This document shows positions 27,294-37,919 of a stretch of DNA of 64,000 nt, in pieces (position 1 is the stretch's first letter; each line of letters opens with the position of its first letter). A program made the translations under genes and the position numbers. The stretch is from contig CM041465.1 in the NCBI GenBank assembly GCA_023213395.1, forward strand, positions 108,073,741 to 108,137,740. The letters run 5' to 3'. The stretch comes from Cycas panzhihuaensis. Lineage: Eukaryota; Cycadophyta. The notes under the pieces were generated by a model. It ran no database searches. It was not told the origin of the DNA and was given only the letters and a program-made list of their open reading frames with translations.

Positions 27294-28574
27294 GGCATGA
27301 ATTACTCAATTTTGGAACTTTTTGGCTCATTCTTGAATTGCTCCTTAAGGAAACACGGCTGTGCTCTGCTCTTCCCTGCTGTTATGCTGCTATCACAGGA
27401 CCTACGCCCTTCCTACAATGCCTTGCTCTCCTTTGGTGTGGCTAGGACATTCTCCCAGCCCCTCATGCACCTTGGAGAGGGCCCCTTGGAGAGGTTCCAA
27501 TAGATCTTTGCCCAGGCAGTCCACAAGTGCTCCAAGTGTAGGTGTTTCCCTTCCAACCTCCTTAGCAGGGTCCCAAACCTGATGCACTCTAGATCTGGGC
27601 TGATTTCTCAGCCCCTCTTCACTGCCCTTTTGTTGAGGCAAGTCTCTTGTCTCACTCACTCAGGTATTTCTTGATTTACATTATTTTTCTTGTGATATTA
27701 ATGCTCCATCTTGCTTGCTCCTTGCTTGTCCTTGTGAGTTTGGTTCTTTTCCTTTTAGTGGGCTATTTTTCCACTGTCTTTATGCCTCTTGCCTATGCTT
27801 GCTGCTCAAGGCAGTAGCGTTGAGGGTTGGCATAGGCTTTGGGAAGGAGCTGGGTGGATTCTGTACCACCTTCCACGCTCCCTAAGCGGCTCTAAGCCCC
27901 CCAAATCCTCCCTCTCGCACTATGCTATCCTTGGTACACAAACAAGGGTTTGTAGGCCCTCTTTTGGCCGTTGAAACCAATGCTGTCACAAGTTGCTGCG
28001 CTAATTTGAGGGCCTTTGTTCAGATTTGGGAAATTTACATAAGTCCCAACCGCTACTCTTTGCCTAACTTTCTTCCCAGCTGCCCAGCTTACTCTTCATA
28101 GCATCCCGGTTCGCCGTAGGTTTTCCTTGGCCTCTCTTTGCCTCCTTGTTGCCATTTCTAGCCCTTGCTCTTGGCCTTGCCCTCGCTACCTTGTGTCTCT
28201 TGGGGGGAGGTTAGGGTGTCATTTGCGGGAGGTGGGCCACTCTGAGGCTTACCGATCATTTACCTTTGCTTTGGTTACTCTCTTTTGCATACTTTCATCG
28301 TTGGATTGATATTAACACATGTGTATTTAGATTCATATTTGTACTATTTAGACATATATTGTTAGAATCTTGTATTGCATGCTAGTATCCTTCCTCTAGG
28401 AAGGGAGAGGTTCCCATTGCTTGCAGGTACTTAAGGAGCGTGGAGGATATTGTCCGTTAGCCCCGTTGCTGGTAAGTGCCCTCATGTACATCGTACTTTC
28501 ACACTTCTTCATTTACTAGCATTTGCTTCATTTCTTTCCTTAGCATCGCATTTGGTATTTTTTTTCCGGGGAAG

Positions 28575-28831
28575 GTAAGGGAGCCCCTTTTCAATCCGCC
28601 GCAACATCCTGCATCCAACGTGCCACGTGGAGTAGCTTGGTGCCCTTCGAGAAGGCCTTCGTCACGCACGCCCTTGGTCTAGGTGCACATCTTACTCTAC
28701 CTTGCTACCACCTTTTTCTTCCTTTTTGATTTCTTCTTAGTAATTAACACATTGGAAAATAAAAGGAAAATTTGATCTTGCTTTTGGTTAGGCTTTATTT
28801 GTTTTATTACATGTATCTTTGTTACCCGTAG
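28575..28831 (+). other. Putative leader intron in the 5' LTR of A
   Basis: GAAG|GTAAGG at 28575 and CCCGTAG|GAAAGG at 28831 enclose 257 bp. B has the same pair (57242 to 56979) and E a similar one (61129 to 60933). A further donor-like G|GTAAGT stands at 28472. Splicing is inferred from conservation alone. Confidence 0.4.
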
Positions 28832-29229
28832 GAAAGGCTATAGGAATCGCCCTTTTACCTTTCCTCCTCTCCTTAACTGCACAAGTTTCTCGCCTCCCGC
28901 ATTGCTTGTGTACCTGATTAGCTTGCTTAGGCACACTCTTGATCTATTTCCCTTGGATCTTCTCCTTCCCCTTCCGGCCACCCAAGGGTTGGAGGGTCCT
29001 GCACCTAGGTCAACCCAGGTTTACTCTATACATCTTCACCCTTTGTTCGAAGTGGTGGAGGATCACTTGTTAGTAGCCATATTCCATTGCAGATCCCAAA
29101 CTCGCGCTCCGGCGCACGGGGTGCTCTGTGTGGTAATTACTTTCCTCATAGGTTCCACCTTCAGTTATATCACCACCCACTCTCACCACACCTATTAGTT
29201 AGGTAGTTATCCCGTAGACGCGCATCCAT

Positions 29230-29247
29230 TGGTGACCATACTGGGGA
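29230..29247 (+). other. Primer-binding site of A (tRNA-Arg type)
   Basis: TGGTGACCATACTGGGGA lies one base after the 5' LTR. It matches the complement of the plant tRNA-Arg(ACG) 3' end at 14 of 18 positions as I recall that sequence. B (56368-56385) and D (45755-45773) carry variants of the same site. Confidence 0.65.
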
Positions 29248-29395
29248 CTGCCAGTAAGGGAGCTAGTTTCCGCTCTCTTCCATTGGTTTCGCTACCCTCT
29301 TGTGATCCTTTTATACCTATTTCGATCTCTACGTTGGGCAGCCCCCAATGCGTGTGTGCCTTTTCCTTTTCCCTAACATTGTCGGTTGATCTTGC

Positions 29396-31690
29396 ATGCG
29401 ATGCTTTTCTTATCGTTTGCGCAGTCTACCTCCATTGTTAGAAGACCCCGAGTATCGCCCTCTTCCTTTGTCAGATTTTGATCTGACTATGGAGGGATAC
29501 TCTTCTGATTGGGCCTACCAAACTTCAACCTTAGAAACCCATGCTTTTCCTTCCTCTATTCCCGGGTCCACCCAAGAGGGTGATGACCCCCTTTATTACC
29601 CAAGTGACCAACACCTCTCACTTGATGTCCATCCCTCTACCCATGCTGTAGAAGGATCCGTTCCTCTTGAGACTTACCATGTAGTTGGTGACTCTTATGA
29701 GGAGCATTCCAAGGAACCTACTTTGTTCGAGGTCCCGATTACCTCTTACGAGTACGTGGGGACTCCTCCCGTTGACGTAGTTGAAGCTCTCAATGAGTGT
29801 CGTCGTACGACATGCTTGTAACCACGTCCTGGATGGCTTGAGGGTGCTCTCCGTGGAGGAGCCTCTTCCTCTTCCGCTCCTCCCCCGCATGCCTCATCCT
29901 CATCTACTCTTCCTTTGACAACGAATCCCTTTGTGCCTACACACGTGTCCTGCTCCTTTCTTATTCCTGCAGTGGGGGCACGTGTCGCGCCTTCTATTTC
30001 TCATCAAGGTCCTAGTGTTTCGAGATCTCCCCGTGGTGTGTCTTTCCCTCAATTGAAGGTTAGCATACCCATCCCTAATCAAACCAATGTGCCATCCCCT
30101 AATGTGGCACATGTTGCTCCTAGTAGGCCTGCTGGTTCTACTAGCATCCCAACTACTAGCCATGTGGGATCTGCTCCCACACATCCTCAAAGCCAACACA
30201 TTGGTGCTTCCTTCTACGTTCCCCCAGGGTATACTTCTTAACCTTGGGGGCAAGGTAGAGGAAGCCAATTCCCAGTGTATGGGGTGGATCCGCTACACCT
30301 ATATGGGGTCGCTCCACCTAGGGGTGGCGTATATGGGTAAAACCTGGTTCCACATCCATTTTGCCCATCATCCAATGCAATCCCATCTGTTGTGCCTTCG
30401 CAAGGGAACCTGACTCCCTTCCAAGGCACCTACCCCCACGCTTCTTTTCAGCAAGGGGTGTTTCCTCAAGGAGGGATGGGTGTTCCACCCCCATCTGCTC
30501 CTTGTTCGTTACCTACTATGACGTTCGTTGATCCTACAGTCTAGGCAAGGGCACGCCCCTTCCTAGACTTTAGGTCGACACCTCTTTCCGTTGAGGCATT
30601 AAGAACCAACTTGCCGCCTCATCCCCCTGAAGTTCCTAGATTTGATGGAACTTCGTCGCAAGACCCGGCGGAGCATGTGCACAGTTTTTCTATGGCATGC
30701 ATCGATTATTGGGCTTACGACCACATTTTAATGAAATTATTCCCACGATCCTTGCAGGGCGACGCCCTCAAGTGGTTTTACCGTCTCCCTGCCCATTCCA
30801 TCCATTCATTCCAGTAATTGGTGGATGAGTTCATCAACTATTTTGATGTAGCCCGTCCATTCGAGAGCGGAATGAAGTCCCTTCTTTCGCTCAAACAAGG
30901 TCACGACAAAATCAATTGTGACTTCATGCAGCGATTCCATGACTTGCTTCACTCCACTAAGGCAACATTGCCCGAGGAGCTGAAGTGAGACCTTTTCGAC
31001 AATGCACTTCATCCTGAAGTTCATGTGGAAGTCCTCAAGATGGGGGCGACCACATGTGACTCCGTGATCACCAAGTGTTTGGCATTGGAGGCTATTGAGA
31101 TCCAAGCTGGTCTCAAGAAACCTCTTAAGTCCTCACAGTGCCGTGAGGCACCACCCCCAACCAAGGATACCAAACCTTCCCAGCCTACCCAGTCTTCCTC
31201 TCATCCGACTGAGAGGACTTTAGACCCTCTCACAACAGCCATACGCTCATTCGAGCGTACGATGAAAGAACTCAAGCTTTAAGCTCCTTCATCCCCTACA
31301 TCCAATAAACAAGTCCAATAAAATACCCAAGCTCCTCTCCCTAGGAATGGAAATGCCCAGTCCTCTCAAGCGAGAAGGTCCGTCCCTCCGCTTGAGAAGA
31401 AGTGGTGCTCCATTCATGGGGAGTGCTTCCACGATGATTCACGTTGTAGGGCCCAGCATCCTAAGGATGCCCCTCGACGTGATTCTTCCCCCAAACGGGC
31501 CTCAAGGCCTAATTTGGATCAACCAGTTCATAAGGATCTGTTCCCTAAACATGGGGAATGTGATCGCAACACCCAAACCAAGAACAACCGAAACCGAGGA
31601 AGATCGCCTGATCCCCATCCTTCCTGCGATAAAGGGAAGGGTACCTAGAACTCGTCTTCCTCCTCTCGGTCTCCTAGACGTCGCACTCCG
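29396..31690 (+). pseudogene. gag of element A
   Basis: The start MRCFSYRLRSLPPLLED at 29396 is chosen because B (56221, MRCFSC) and D (45608, MYYFSY) begin alike. An acidic N-terminal part (DFDLTMEGYSSDWAY) is followed by a Pro/Ser/Thr-rich stretch, then the conserved capsid part (VPRFDGTSSQDPAEHVHSF and LQGDALKWFYRLPAHSI, 30640-30800) and a zinc knuckle of the form C-x2-H-x4-H-x4-C at 31404-31445 (CSIHGECFHDDSRC). Stops appear near 30541, 30816, 30986, 31280, 31318 and 31648, and there is a frameshift near 29820, so no full Gag is made. The basic Arg/Ser-rich tail after the knuckle probably binds RNA. Confidence 0.8.
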
Positions 31691-31899
31691 TTACCTTCGC
31701 AACCCCAGAACAAGGGGAAGAAGGTGATCCAGTTGCTTGAAGCAACTCCTACTTATGCCCTTACGTGATCTCAAGCCGCCAAGGAAGCGGCGGGAGCTTC
31801 TTATTCTTCCGCTCCTTCCGACCCTCTTTCGGAGAACCTTCCTATGGAAATCCCTCTCATTCCCAAGGCTATTCCTGTACGTCTGGGTCATTACGATTT

Positions 31900-32656
31900 C
31901 TGAAGGGCACTTACCCAACCTACTGCGAAGGGTAAGCCCTTCTCCATCGTGGACGAGCTTCATATGGTCACTGCAGGAATGTCCTTGATGGACGTTCTGA
32001 GGAGTTGTCTCGAGCAGCAGGCCCTCCTTCTGGAAGATTTAGGCTTAAGTGATGCACCTGTCCATGCTTTGGGTATCACCCAGGGTTGTGGACCCGTTAT
32101 CTCATTTGATCCTAAGGATCTTCCTCCCGCCGGTGAAAGGGAACATCAGTGGAATTTCCCATTCACCATCACTATCGATACGCCTGATTGTACCCTTCGA
32201 AGGACTGTTGTCGATAACGGTTCTTTTGTCAATGCCATGCCCTTGCGTGTTATGCAAGAGCTTGGTATCTCTTCCTTGGAACCTATTCCCTGGCGATGCC
32301 AAGGTTATGTGATGGCGAAGACCCCTTTGGGATCTGTCGCGATTCTGCTCACCCTTGAGGGCAAGACTGTTCTTGCCGACATTGTAGTCCTTGACGTTGA
32401 TGTGGATTACAACCTTCTTCTAGGTCATCCATGGCTCGACCAAATGGGAGCCATGTGCTCGACTCTTTGGGGACAACTTAAATTCGTCCACGACGGGCGA
32501 ATGAGAGTGGTTCCCCGCGAATGCCTGTTTACCAAACAAACTCGCTCCACCAGTTCGGTGAACCGAGGTTCATCTACCCATGCCTCGACTTGCTCTATTG
32601 GTATACCTAACCCATCCGAAGAAGACCTCGTATCTTCTTCCTCTAGTCTCATGTGA
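31900..32656 (+). pseudogene. Retropepsin-like protease of element A
   Basis: The 235-codon open stretch at 31949-32656 carries IDTPDCTLRRTVVDNGSFVN (about codons 77-96) where Tat proteases have a DGGS or DSG site; here it reads DNGS. VLDVDVDYNLLLGHPWLDQM further on is the conserved C-terminal hydrophobic block with the GHPWL motif. The substrate would be the Gag-Pol polyprotein. A stop at 31902 separates it from gag, and the ORF stops at 32656 before the linker. Confidence 0.75.
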
Positions 32657-33324
32657 TTTACCCCTATTAGCGTTGGGAGTTACGGGTACCTTGCTTTGTT
32701 TAGTGATGATGAGTCACTCGACGAAGACGAGGATTGTCTCCACCCCATCTCTTTCCTCCGCGCTAGTAGGTCGCACCCGCCTTGTTCTAGATCCCCACCT
32801 AGAACCTTTCTCGTTGGTGAGGCTAGCCACTCATGCGTGTCACACGTCATCGCTCGTGTTGACCCGCCCATCGCCAGTTTCTCTTCTTCATTACCCCCTG
32901 TAGGTAATGGCTTTGAAGAATTGCCTTTCGCTCCTTCCGAGGAGCCTCTTCTTGGTTTTCCTTCAGATTCCCATGAGGAAGTTGAGCAACTCGACGGCCA
33001 TCACGGTCCCGTTGCTCTTACTCCCTCCAGTGCTTCCTCTACTCGAAGTAAGGTCATCCATGGGGTGGATTATTTCGAGGATGACGAAGCCCTGCTTGAG
33101 CATCTAGCAGGCCTTGCACCTAACTTGCCTTCTGGTCACCACCAGCTTGGTCATCAGAAGATCCTCGCGATCGGATCCACACTTGCTGATCCAACCCCGT
33201 CTCCTGTTCCTCCTCCTCCTATTGATCTTGCCCCTCTCCACTTCGAGGAGGGCAATGCCATGTACATGGGGGCAACCCAAGACATAGTCTTGGCCCCGGG
33301 GAAGGTCATTAAGGTCAGGTCAGA
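32657..33324 (+). pseudogene. Protease-RT linker of element A
   Basis: The open stretch reads SVGSYGYLALFSDDESLDED and continues acidic and Ser/Pro-rich to a block (about 33250-33330) just before RT. B keeps the first part (52820-53000), where the same SLV.F.P..VG.Y.YLA pattern is seen. No enzyme motif is present. Confidence 0.6.
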
Positions 33325-34324
33325 ATGTTCCCTAATGAGATAAGGGAGTACTCCCTTCTGTTCCAGGAGTTTCGAGACGTGTTCACATGGGATTATGCTG
33401 ACATGAAGGGAATCGATCCCTCGATTGTCACTCATAACCTTACCACCCTTCCTGGCACCTGCCTCAGCGGCGTCCTTCAAGAAGCTCTCTACCGTCGTCA
33501 AAATGGAGGTTGAGAAGCTTCTGGACGCTGGGCTTATTACTTCCATCGACTACCCTAAGTGGGTCTCTAACATTGTCCCCGTTGCTAAAAAGAATGGGGC
33601 AATCCGTATCTATGTCGATTTTCGCGATATTAATAATGCTTGTCCTAAGGACAATTTTCCGCTACCCTTCCTCGATCAAATCATCGATTGCACCGCCGGA
33701 TTTGAAGTGATGTCCCTAATGGACAGCTTCTCCCATATAACCAAATTTAGATTTCTCCAGAAGCGCCATAAGACGGCCTTCACTACTCCTTGGGGTACCT
33801 TCGCCTACAAGGCGATGCCCTTTGGCCTTAAGAATGCAGGTGCTACTTACCAAAGAGCCATGCATTTTATCTTCCATGACCTTATTAATAATACGTTGGA
33901 AGTCTTCATGGACGATATGATGGGTCTCTCCCGTGTTAGGGCCCATCACCATTCTGACTTACGTGCCATCTTTTCACGATGCCGTAAGTATCATGTTAGT
34001 CTAAATCCGCTCAAGTGTGTGTTTGCCATTACCTCGGGTAAACTCCTTGGGTTCCTTGTATCCAAACAAGGAATTCAGATCGACCCTGACAAAGTCAGGG
34101 TGATCCTTGACATACCGCCACCTAGAACTCAACGACAGATTAAGTCATTTCTAGGAAGGCTTGGTTTTCTTAGGCGCTTCCTAGCCGATTTCGCTGTGAG
34201 TGCTAAACCCCTCACAAACCTATTGAAGAAGGGAGCTCCTTTTGCCTGGTTTGACAAGACCCAAAAGGCCTTTGAAGGACTTAAGGAAGCCCTAGCTTCC
34301 GCTCCTACGTTGGCATCTCCCTAA
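33325..34324 (+). pseudogene. Reverse transcriptase of element A
   Basis: After LFQEFRDVFTWDYADM (33354) the RT begins at MEVEKLLDAGLITSIDYPKW. The blocks AIRIYVDFRDINNACPKDNF, LMDSFSHITKF (first catalytic Asp), TTPWGTFAYKAMPFGLKNAG and LEVFMDDMMG (the DD of the YVDD box, with FM in place of YV) come in order, then KLLGFLVSKQGIQIDPDKV and PPRTQRQIKSFLGRLGF. The spelling NACPKD and PWGTFAYK.MPFGLKNAGATYQRAM is typical of Tat/Athila RTs. The frame is open for 299 codons (33425-34324), with a shift at about 33470 from the preceding part. Confidence 0.9.
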
Positions 34325-34830
34325 TTTGATAGGCCTTTCATCCTATACACCTCAGCGACTGACGAATCCTTGGGTGCTATGCTAGCTCAGGAGGATGACT
34401 CAGGAACTGAGAGAGCTCATCACCGCTCTCGTGGGCTGGCCGAGCTTAACTATTCCCCCGCCGAGAAGGAGTGCCTCTCCTTGGTCCATGCGACCAAGAA
34501 GTTCAAGCACTACTTGCTCGGCAACACCACCAAGGTGATCGTTCAATCCGATCCCTTGCGATACTTGCTAACTCGTTCAGATTTGACGAGTAGGGCTGGT
34601 CGTTGAGTCTGCTCCAAGAATTTGACCTCCATATCGTTAACCAAAAATCAAAGAAGGGAATGATAGTGGCCAAGCAACTCATGGACGCCCCTATCCCTAA
34701 CTCCTTTGGTGCTCCCATTGACGACTCTCTCCTCGATGAGTCTATTTTGACGATTCAGGGAGCTTCTCCTCATCTGCTCATCGACAATGAGTGGTACGAC
34801 GACATAGTGTGGTATCTTACATAGCAGCAA
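34325..34830 (+). pseudogene. RNase H of element A (conventional, joined to RT)
   Basis: YTSATDESLGAMLAQEDDSG, LAELNYSPAEKECLSLVHAT and FKHYLLGNTTKVIVQSDPLR are the Ty3/gypsy RNase H blocks. After DLTSRAGR a stop (TGA at 34605) appears where relatives have Trp, then LLQEFDLHIVNQKSKKGMIV and AKQLMDAPI close the domain. The sequence goes straight on to DNEWYDDIVWYL, the start of the integrase N-terminal region, with no aRNH in between. Confidence 0.8.
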
Positions 34831-36035
34831 TACCGCCCCGATGCTAGTAGTAAAGTTAGATCTCGTATCTAGACTTCTGCCAGGTAATACCTCCTCATGG
34901 ACGAGGTATTGTACAAGAGGTCCTTCGATGGGATCCTCCTCCGTCACCACGTCACCGACGGGCCGACTGTGTTCTTCGTGAATGCCATCACGACATTTGT
35001 GGAGGTCACTTTGGGGACCAGTCCATGGCTCAAAGGATCCTCCGCATGGGCTATTTTTGGCCGTCCCTCTTTAAGGATGCTCACGCTTTTGCTCTAAAAT
35101 GTCGGTGATGTCAAGAACACCCCAACATTTCCCATGTGCCTTCTGAGGCCCTACATCCCATTGTTTCGCCATGGCCTTTTGCTCAGTGAGGACTATACCT
35201 CATTGGGGCTATTTCCCCACCTTCGTCATCGCAGCACAAGTTTATCTTGACTGCCATGGAGTATTTTACCAAGTGGGCAGAGGCCATTCCCCTGATCACC
35301 ACTCCTGGTAAAATGATCGCTACGTTCGTTTATCAGCATATCATTTGCCGTTTTGGAATTCCGGACGTCCTAATCACTGACAATGGAACTCCTTTCTGGA
35401 ATAAGGAGATGGATGAGCTTTATGAGAAGTTTAAAATTTCTCATAAGACTTCCTCCCCTTACTACCCTCAAGCAAATGACCAAGTGGAGTCTTTTAACAA
35501 GACTCTCATCAACATTCTCAAGAAAACTGTTGCTCAATCCCAAAAGGATTGGCACCTTCAGTTGCCCTTCGCCTTATGGGCTTATCACACCTCTATCCGT
35601 TCCACTATGGGAATGACCCCGTTCTCCCTGGTCTATGGTACTAAGGCGGTACTCCCACTGGAGGTGGAGATTCCTTCTTTGCGAGTCTCCCTTCGAGGTT
35701 TCATCGATGAAGAGTCGATCCGTCAGGCTCGCCTATTGGACCTTGAAGCTTTGGATGAGAGATGCTTAGCCACCTATCGGGCTAACCTAGCATCCAAAGC
35801 CCACTCACAAAGGGCCTACGATAAACACCTTCGTTCCCGCCCTTTGTTTCTTGGGGACTATGTCCTCAAGCTCGAGTATCTCCATGACCGTTTGACCAAG
35901 TTCAAACCCCGATGGGTTGGTCCTTTCGTCATTGTTGAATCCCTCGATAATGGTACCTACAGGATAGCCACCCTAGAAGGGCTTGAATTTGAGAAGGCTA
36001 TTAATGGAAAGTTCCTTAAGAAGTTTTATGCGTGA
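34831..36035 (+). pseudogene. Integrase of element A
   Basis: The N-terminal zinc region (VLYKRSFDGILLRHHVTDG at 34909, then a FALKCR.CQEHPN block near 35085) is broken by stops and shifts. In the core the first catalytic Asp appears as Tyr (WGLYLIG near 35200, WGLDLIG expected). TDNGTPFWN (35375) keeps the second Asp and QVESFNKTLI (35480) keeps the Glu. The last part is open for 262 codons (35247-36035) and ends KPRWVGPFVIVESLDNGTYR, then EKAINGKFLKKFYA. No chromodomain follows, in agreement with a Tat-type element. Confidence 0.9.
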
Positions 36036-36691
36036 TCTCTTGGCGATCTCTTTGCCCTGCTCTGAAATGAGCCTAAACTACCATCTTAGGTTGTCCCCAC
36101 TCTTCCCAACCACGGGTAGAATGGCAATTTAAGATGGGTCTTTCTCCCTCTTTCCAGTTCCTTCCATGGAGCCCACGTTCCCGTACCCTCTCGGGAACTC
36201 TTGTCGTCTTGCTTGGGCATTCCCCAATCAGGAGGACGCTTGGGAGCATCGTTGCTCCTCTTCCTATTTGTCGTTTCCTTTGCATAGTCTGCTATGCTTT
36301 TTCGTAGACGTGTATGCTGCTCTATCCTCTAACCTCACACCTCTCCGTCGTTCCACTCGTGACGTGTGTGTGTGCTCCTATTAGACATTTAGCCATACAT
36401 GGAAGGAAGCATATGTTCATAACATAAAATACCCATAACATAAAACATCCACAACATAACATTCACAACACACAAAATACCCATACATGTCATCCATATG
36501 ATATATCATACACAGCATCTCATATCCAAACGGGGTTCTAATTACCCCATGCATATATATATACATCCAAAAATCATCTCACATCATACATCCGGGAAGC
36601 TAGTGTCCTCTTAGGGGGGTACAATCATATGGTCCTATATATGACCCCCTGGAGGCCGTGCTTTCCCCTATCAAAACCACATATACATATC
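36036..36691. other. Post-integrase spacer and PMD 3' flank in A
   Basis: No open frame is recognised. 36050-36420 aligns with B 52440-52090 (CTCGGGAACTC and GGGCATTCCCCAATCAGGA blocks). 36420-36690 aligns with B 52090-51725 and forms the 3' flank of the antisense PMD gene, an AT-rich stretch with many ACATA words. Confidence 0.55.
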
Positions 36692-37289
36692 CTACTGCTG
36701 TTGCCCCGCTCCTGGGGTGCCATCTCTTCGTCTTTGTGATCCCTCTCCTGGGGACCACATGCCTCTGAGGCTCCTCCTAGGCCTCCATGAGCTGCCCGCC
36801 TCGCTCTCCTCATCTCTCGGCCGTCTCGGGGTCGTCGCCGCCGTGTGGGTACATGTCTTGCTCCGGCTCGACCTTGATACCGTCTGGGCTACCAGCTGAT
36901 CGTATCTGGCCTGGATACGATCCTGCTCTCCCCAGAGTGCCTCCTCTATCACCCTGAGACGCTCTGTGATGACTGCCAGTTGGGTCCTGCTCTTGGCATC
37001 TCCACCTGCTTTGCCCTGTGCCTCTAGAGCCCGTACCCATCCGCGTAGCTCATCCCTCTCGCGCCTCGCATCATCTCTCTCCTACTGCAGACGTCCCCGG
37101 GATGCCACATGCTCTTGGGACTCGGCAGCCCATATGTCTATCGCCTCACCAATGGGGCAAATGCCTCTCTGTGGGCACTTGCCGCTCTAGGCTCGTCACT
37201 TGCCTGGATGGGCGATTGCCCCTATGCATACACCTGAGGGAATATCTCCCTCACCACAGCCTCTATCAATCTCCAGATCTCTGCTACAC
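36692..37289 (-). pseudogene. PMD gene remnant of A: exon 2 only (antisense)
   Basis: Exon 2 starts at 37289, directly after an intron acceptor (TTGGCAG) of which only a few intron bases remain. It encodes a probable coiled coil (RERDELRGWVRALEAQ near 37060, then LAVITERLRVIEEALWGEQD and RIQARYDQLV) and a basic, Arg-rich tail (TPRRPRDEESEAGSSWRPRR), ending QQQ and TAG at 36692. The lengths of exon 2 in A (598 bp) and B (604 bp) agree. Exon 1 with the PMD itself has been deleted. B matches it with ARYDQLVDEV and TPRRPRDKGRE. Confidence 0.7.
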
Positions 37290-37298
37290 CTGCCAATA

Positions 37299-37514
37299 CA
37301 ACGAAGCTGAGTATACAGCTATTATTGAAGCCCTTACTGGTGCCCTCCATTTCCATCATGGATCCATCGTTCTGCTTATACTGCCAGATCTCTCCTGGCC
37401 CGCTTTTCTTCTATTGATATCTAGCATATCCCTTGGGCCTTCAACGCTGAGGCAGATAGTCTCGTTTGCCTCATCCTTGAGTGCCACCTTCCTCTCCTTG
37501 CTGACTGTCCCTGA
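37299..37514 (+). pseudogene. aRNH remnant of element A
   Basis: NEAEYTAIIEALTGALHFHH at 37301 is the Glu block of archaeal-type RNase H, matching E and B. The sequence then skips the DSQ block and resumes as an SLLARFSSIDI-like and NAEADSLVCLILE-like part, ending at a TGA at 37514 that matches the ends in E and B. The N-terminus with the first catalytic Asp was lost in the deletion that also removed PMD exon 1. Confidence 0.7.
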
Positions 37515-37919
37515 GGCTTGTCTGGCCCTCCTGTCGCCCAAGCTCCGGGTTATCTCACACTCTGCTTTGCAATCCATTCACACCTCTGAAACCTGGCTAC
37601 TGATGAGGTAAAACTATGGTGCCCACTCTTTGCTTACTCTTTACTTGACTCTGCATGCTCCTTTGTATCCTTTGTGGTGGGGGTAGCCCCCTCACCTGTC
37701 TCATTCTTCCAGTCGGTTCCCAGGTGGCTCATAGGCAGCCCCTATGTTGTCTCCATCATCGCTTTCGTATCCACGCGTTCTGCCATGACACTCGCCATTA
37801 CCCTTGCTTACTGTTATGATCTTGATTGATATATCTATATACACATGTGCTACTGACAGTTGTGTTGCCAGCATTCACCATCGCACTGTGCCCGAGCATG
37901 AGGCTCACCGCCAAGGCGG
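37515..37919 (+). other. aRNH-LTR spacer and polypurine tract of A
   Basis: The spacer has no ORF of note. It ends in CCGCCAAGGCGG just before the LTR at 37920. The same place in B and E reads CCAAGGGGGCAG, so this is the decayed polypurine tract. Confidence 0.6.

Larger units (their letters stand above)
26660..29228 (+). repeat. 5' LTR of element A (2569 bp)
   Basis: It starts TGTTTCCC and ends ATCCA. It aligns with 37920-40504 throughout. The U3 part carries a G-box and a TATA-like site (27220-27293), and the 3' half carries a splice-site-like pair (28575-28831). Open frames in this LTR on both strands are shadows and code for nothing recognisable. Confidence 0.9.

Noticed and set aside
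26625-29441. Many open frames of 60-150 codons in the LTRs of A
   Set aside because: They lie inside LTRs, recur at the same place in the 3' LTR with changed sequence, and show no domain.
36692-37040. Host gene on the minus strand beside A integrase
   Set aside because: It aligns with exon 2 of the PMD gene in B and F, so it belongs to the element.
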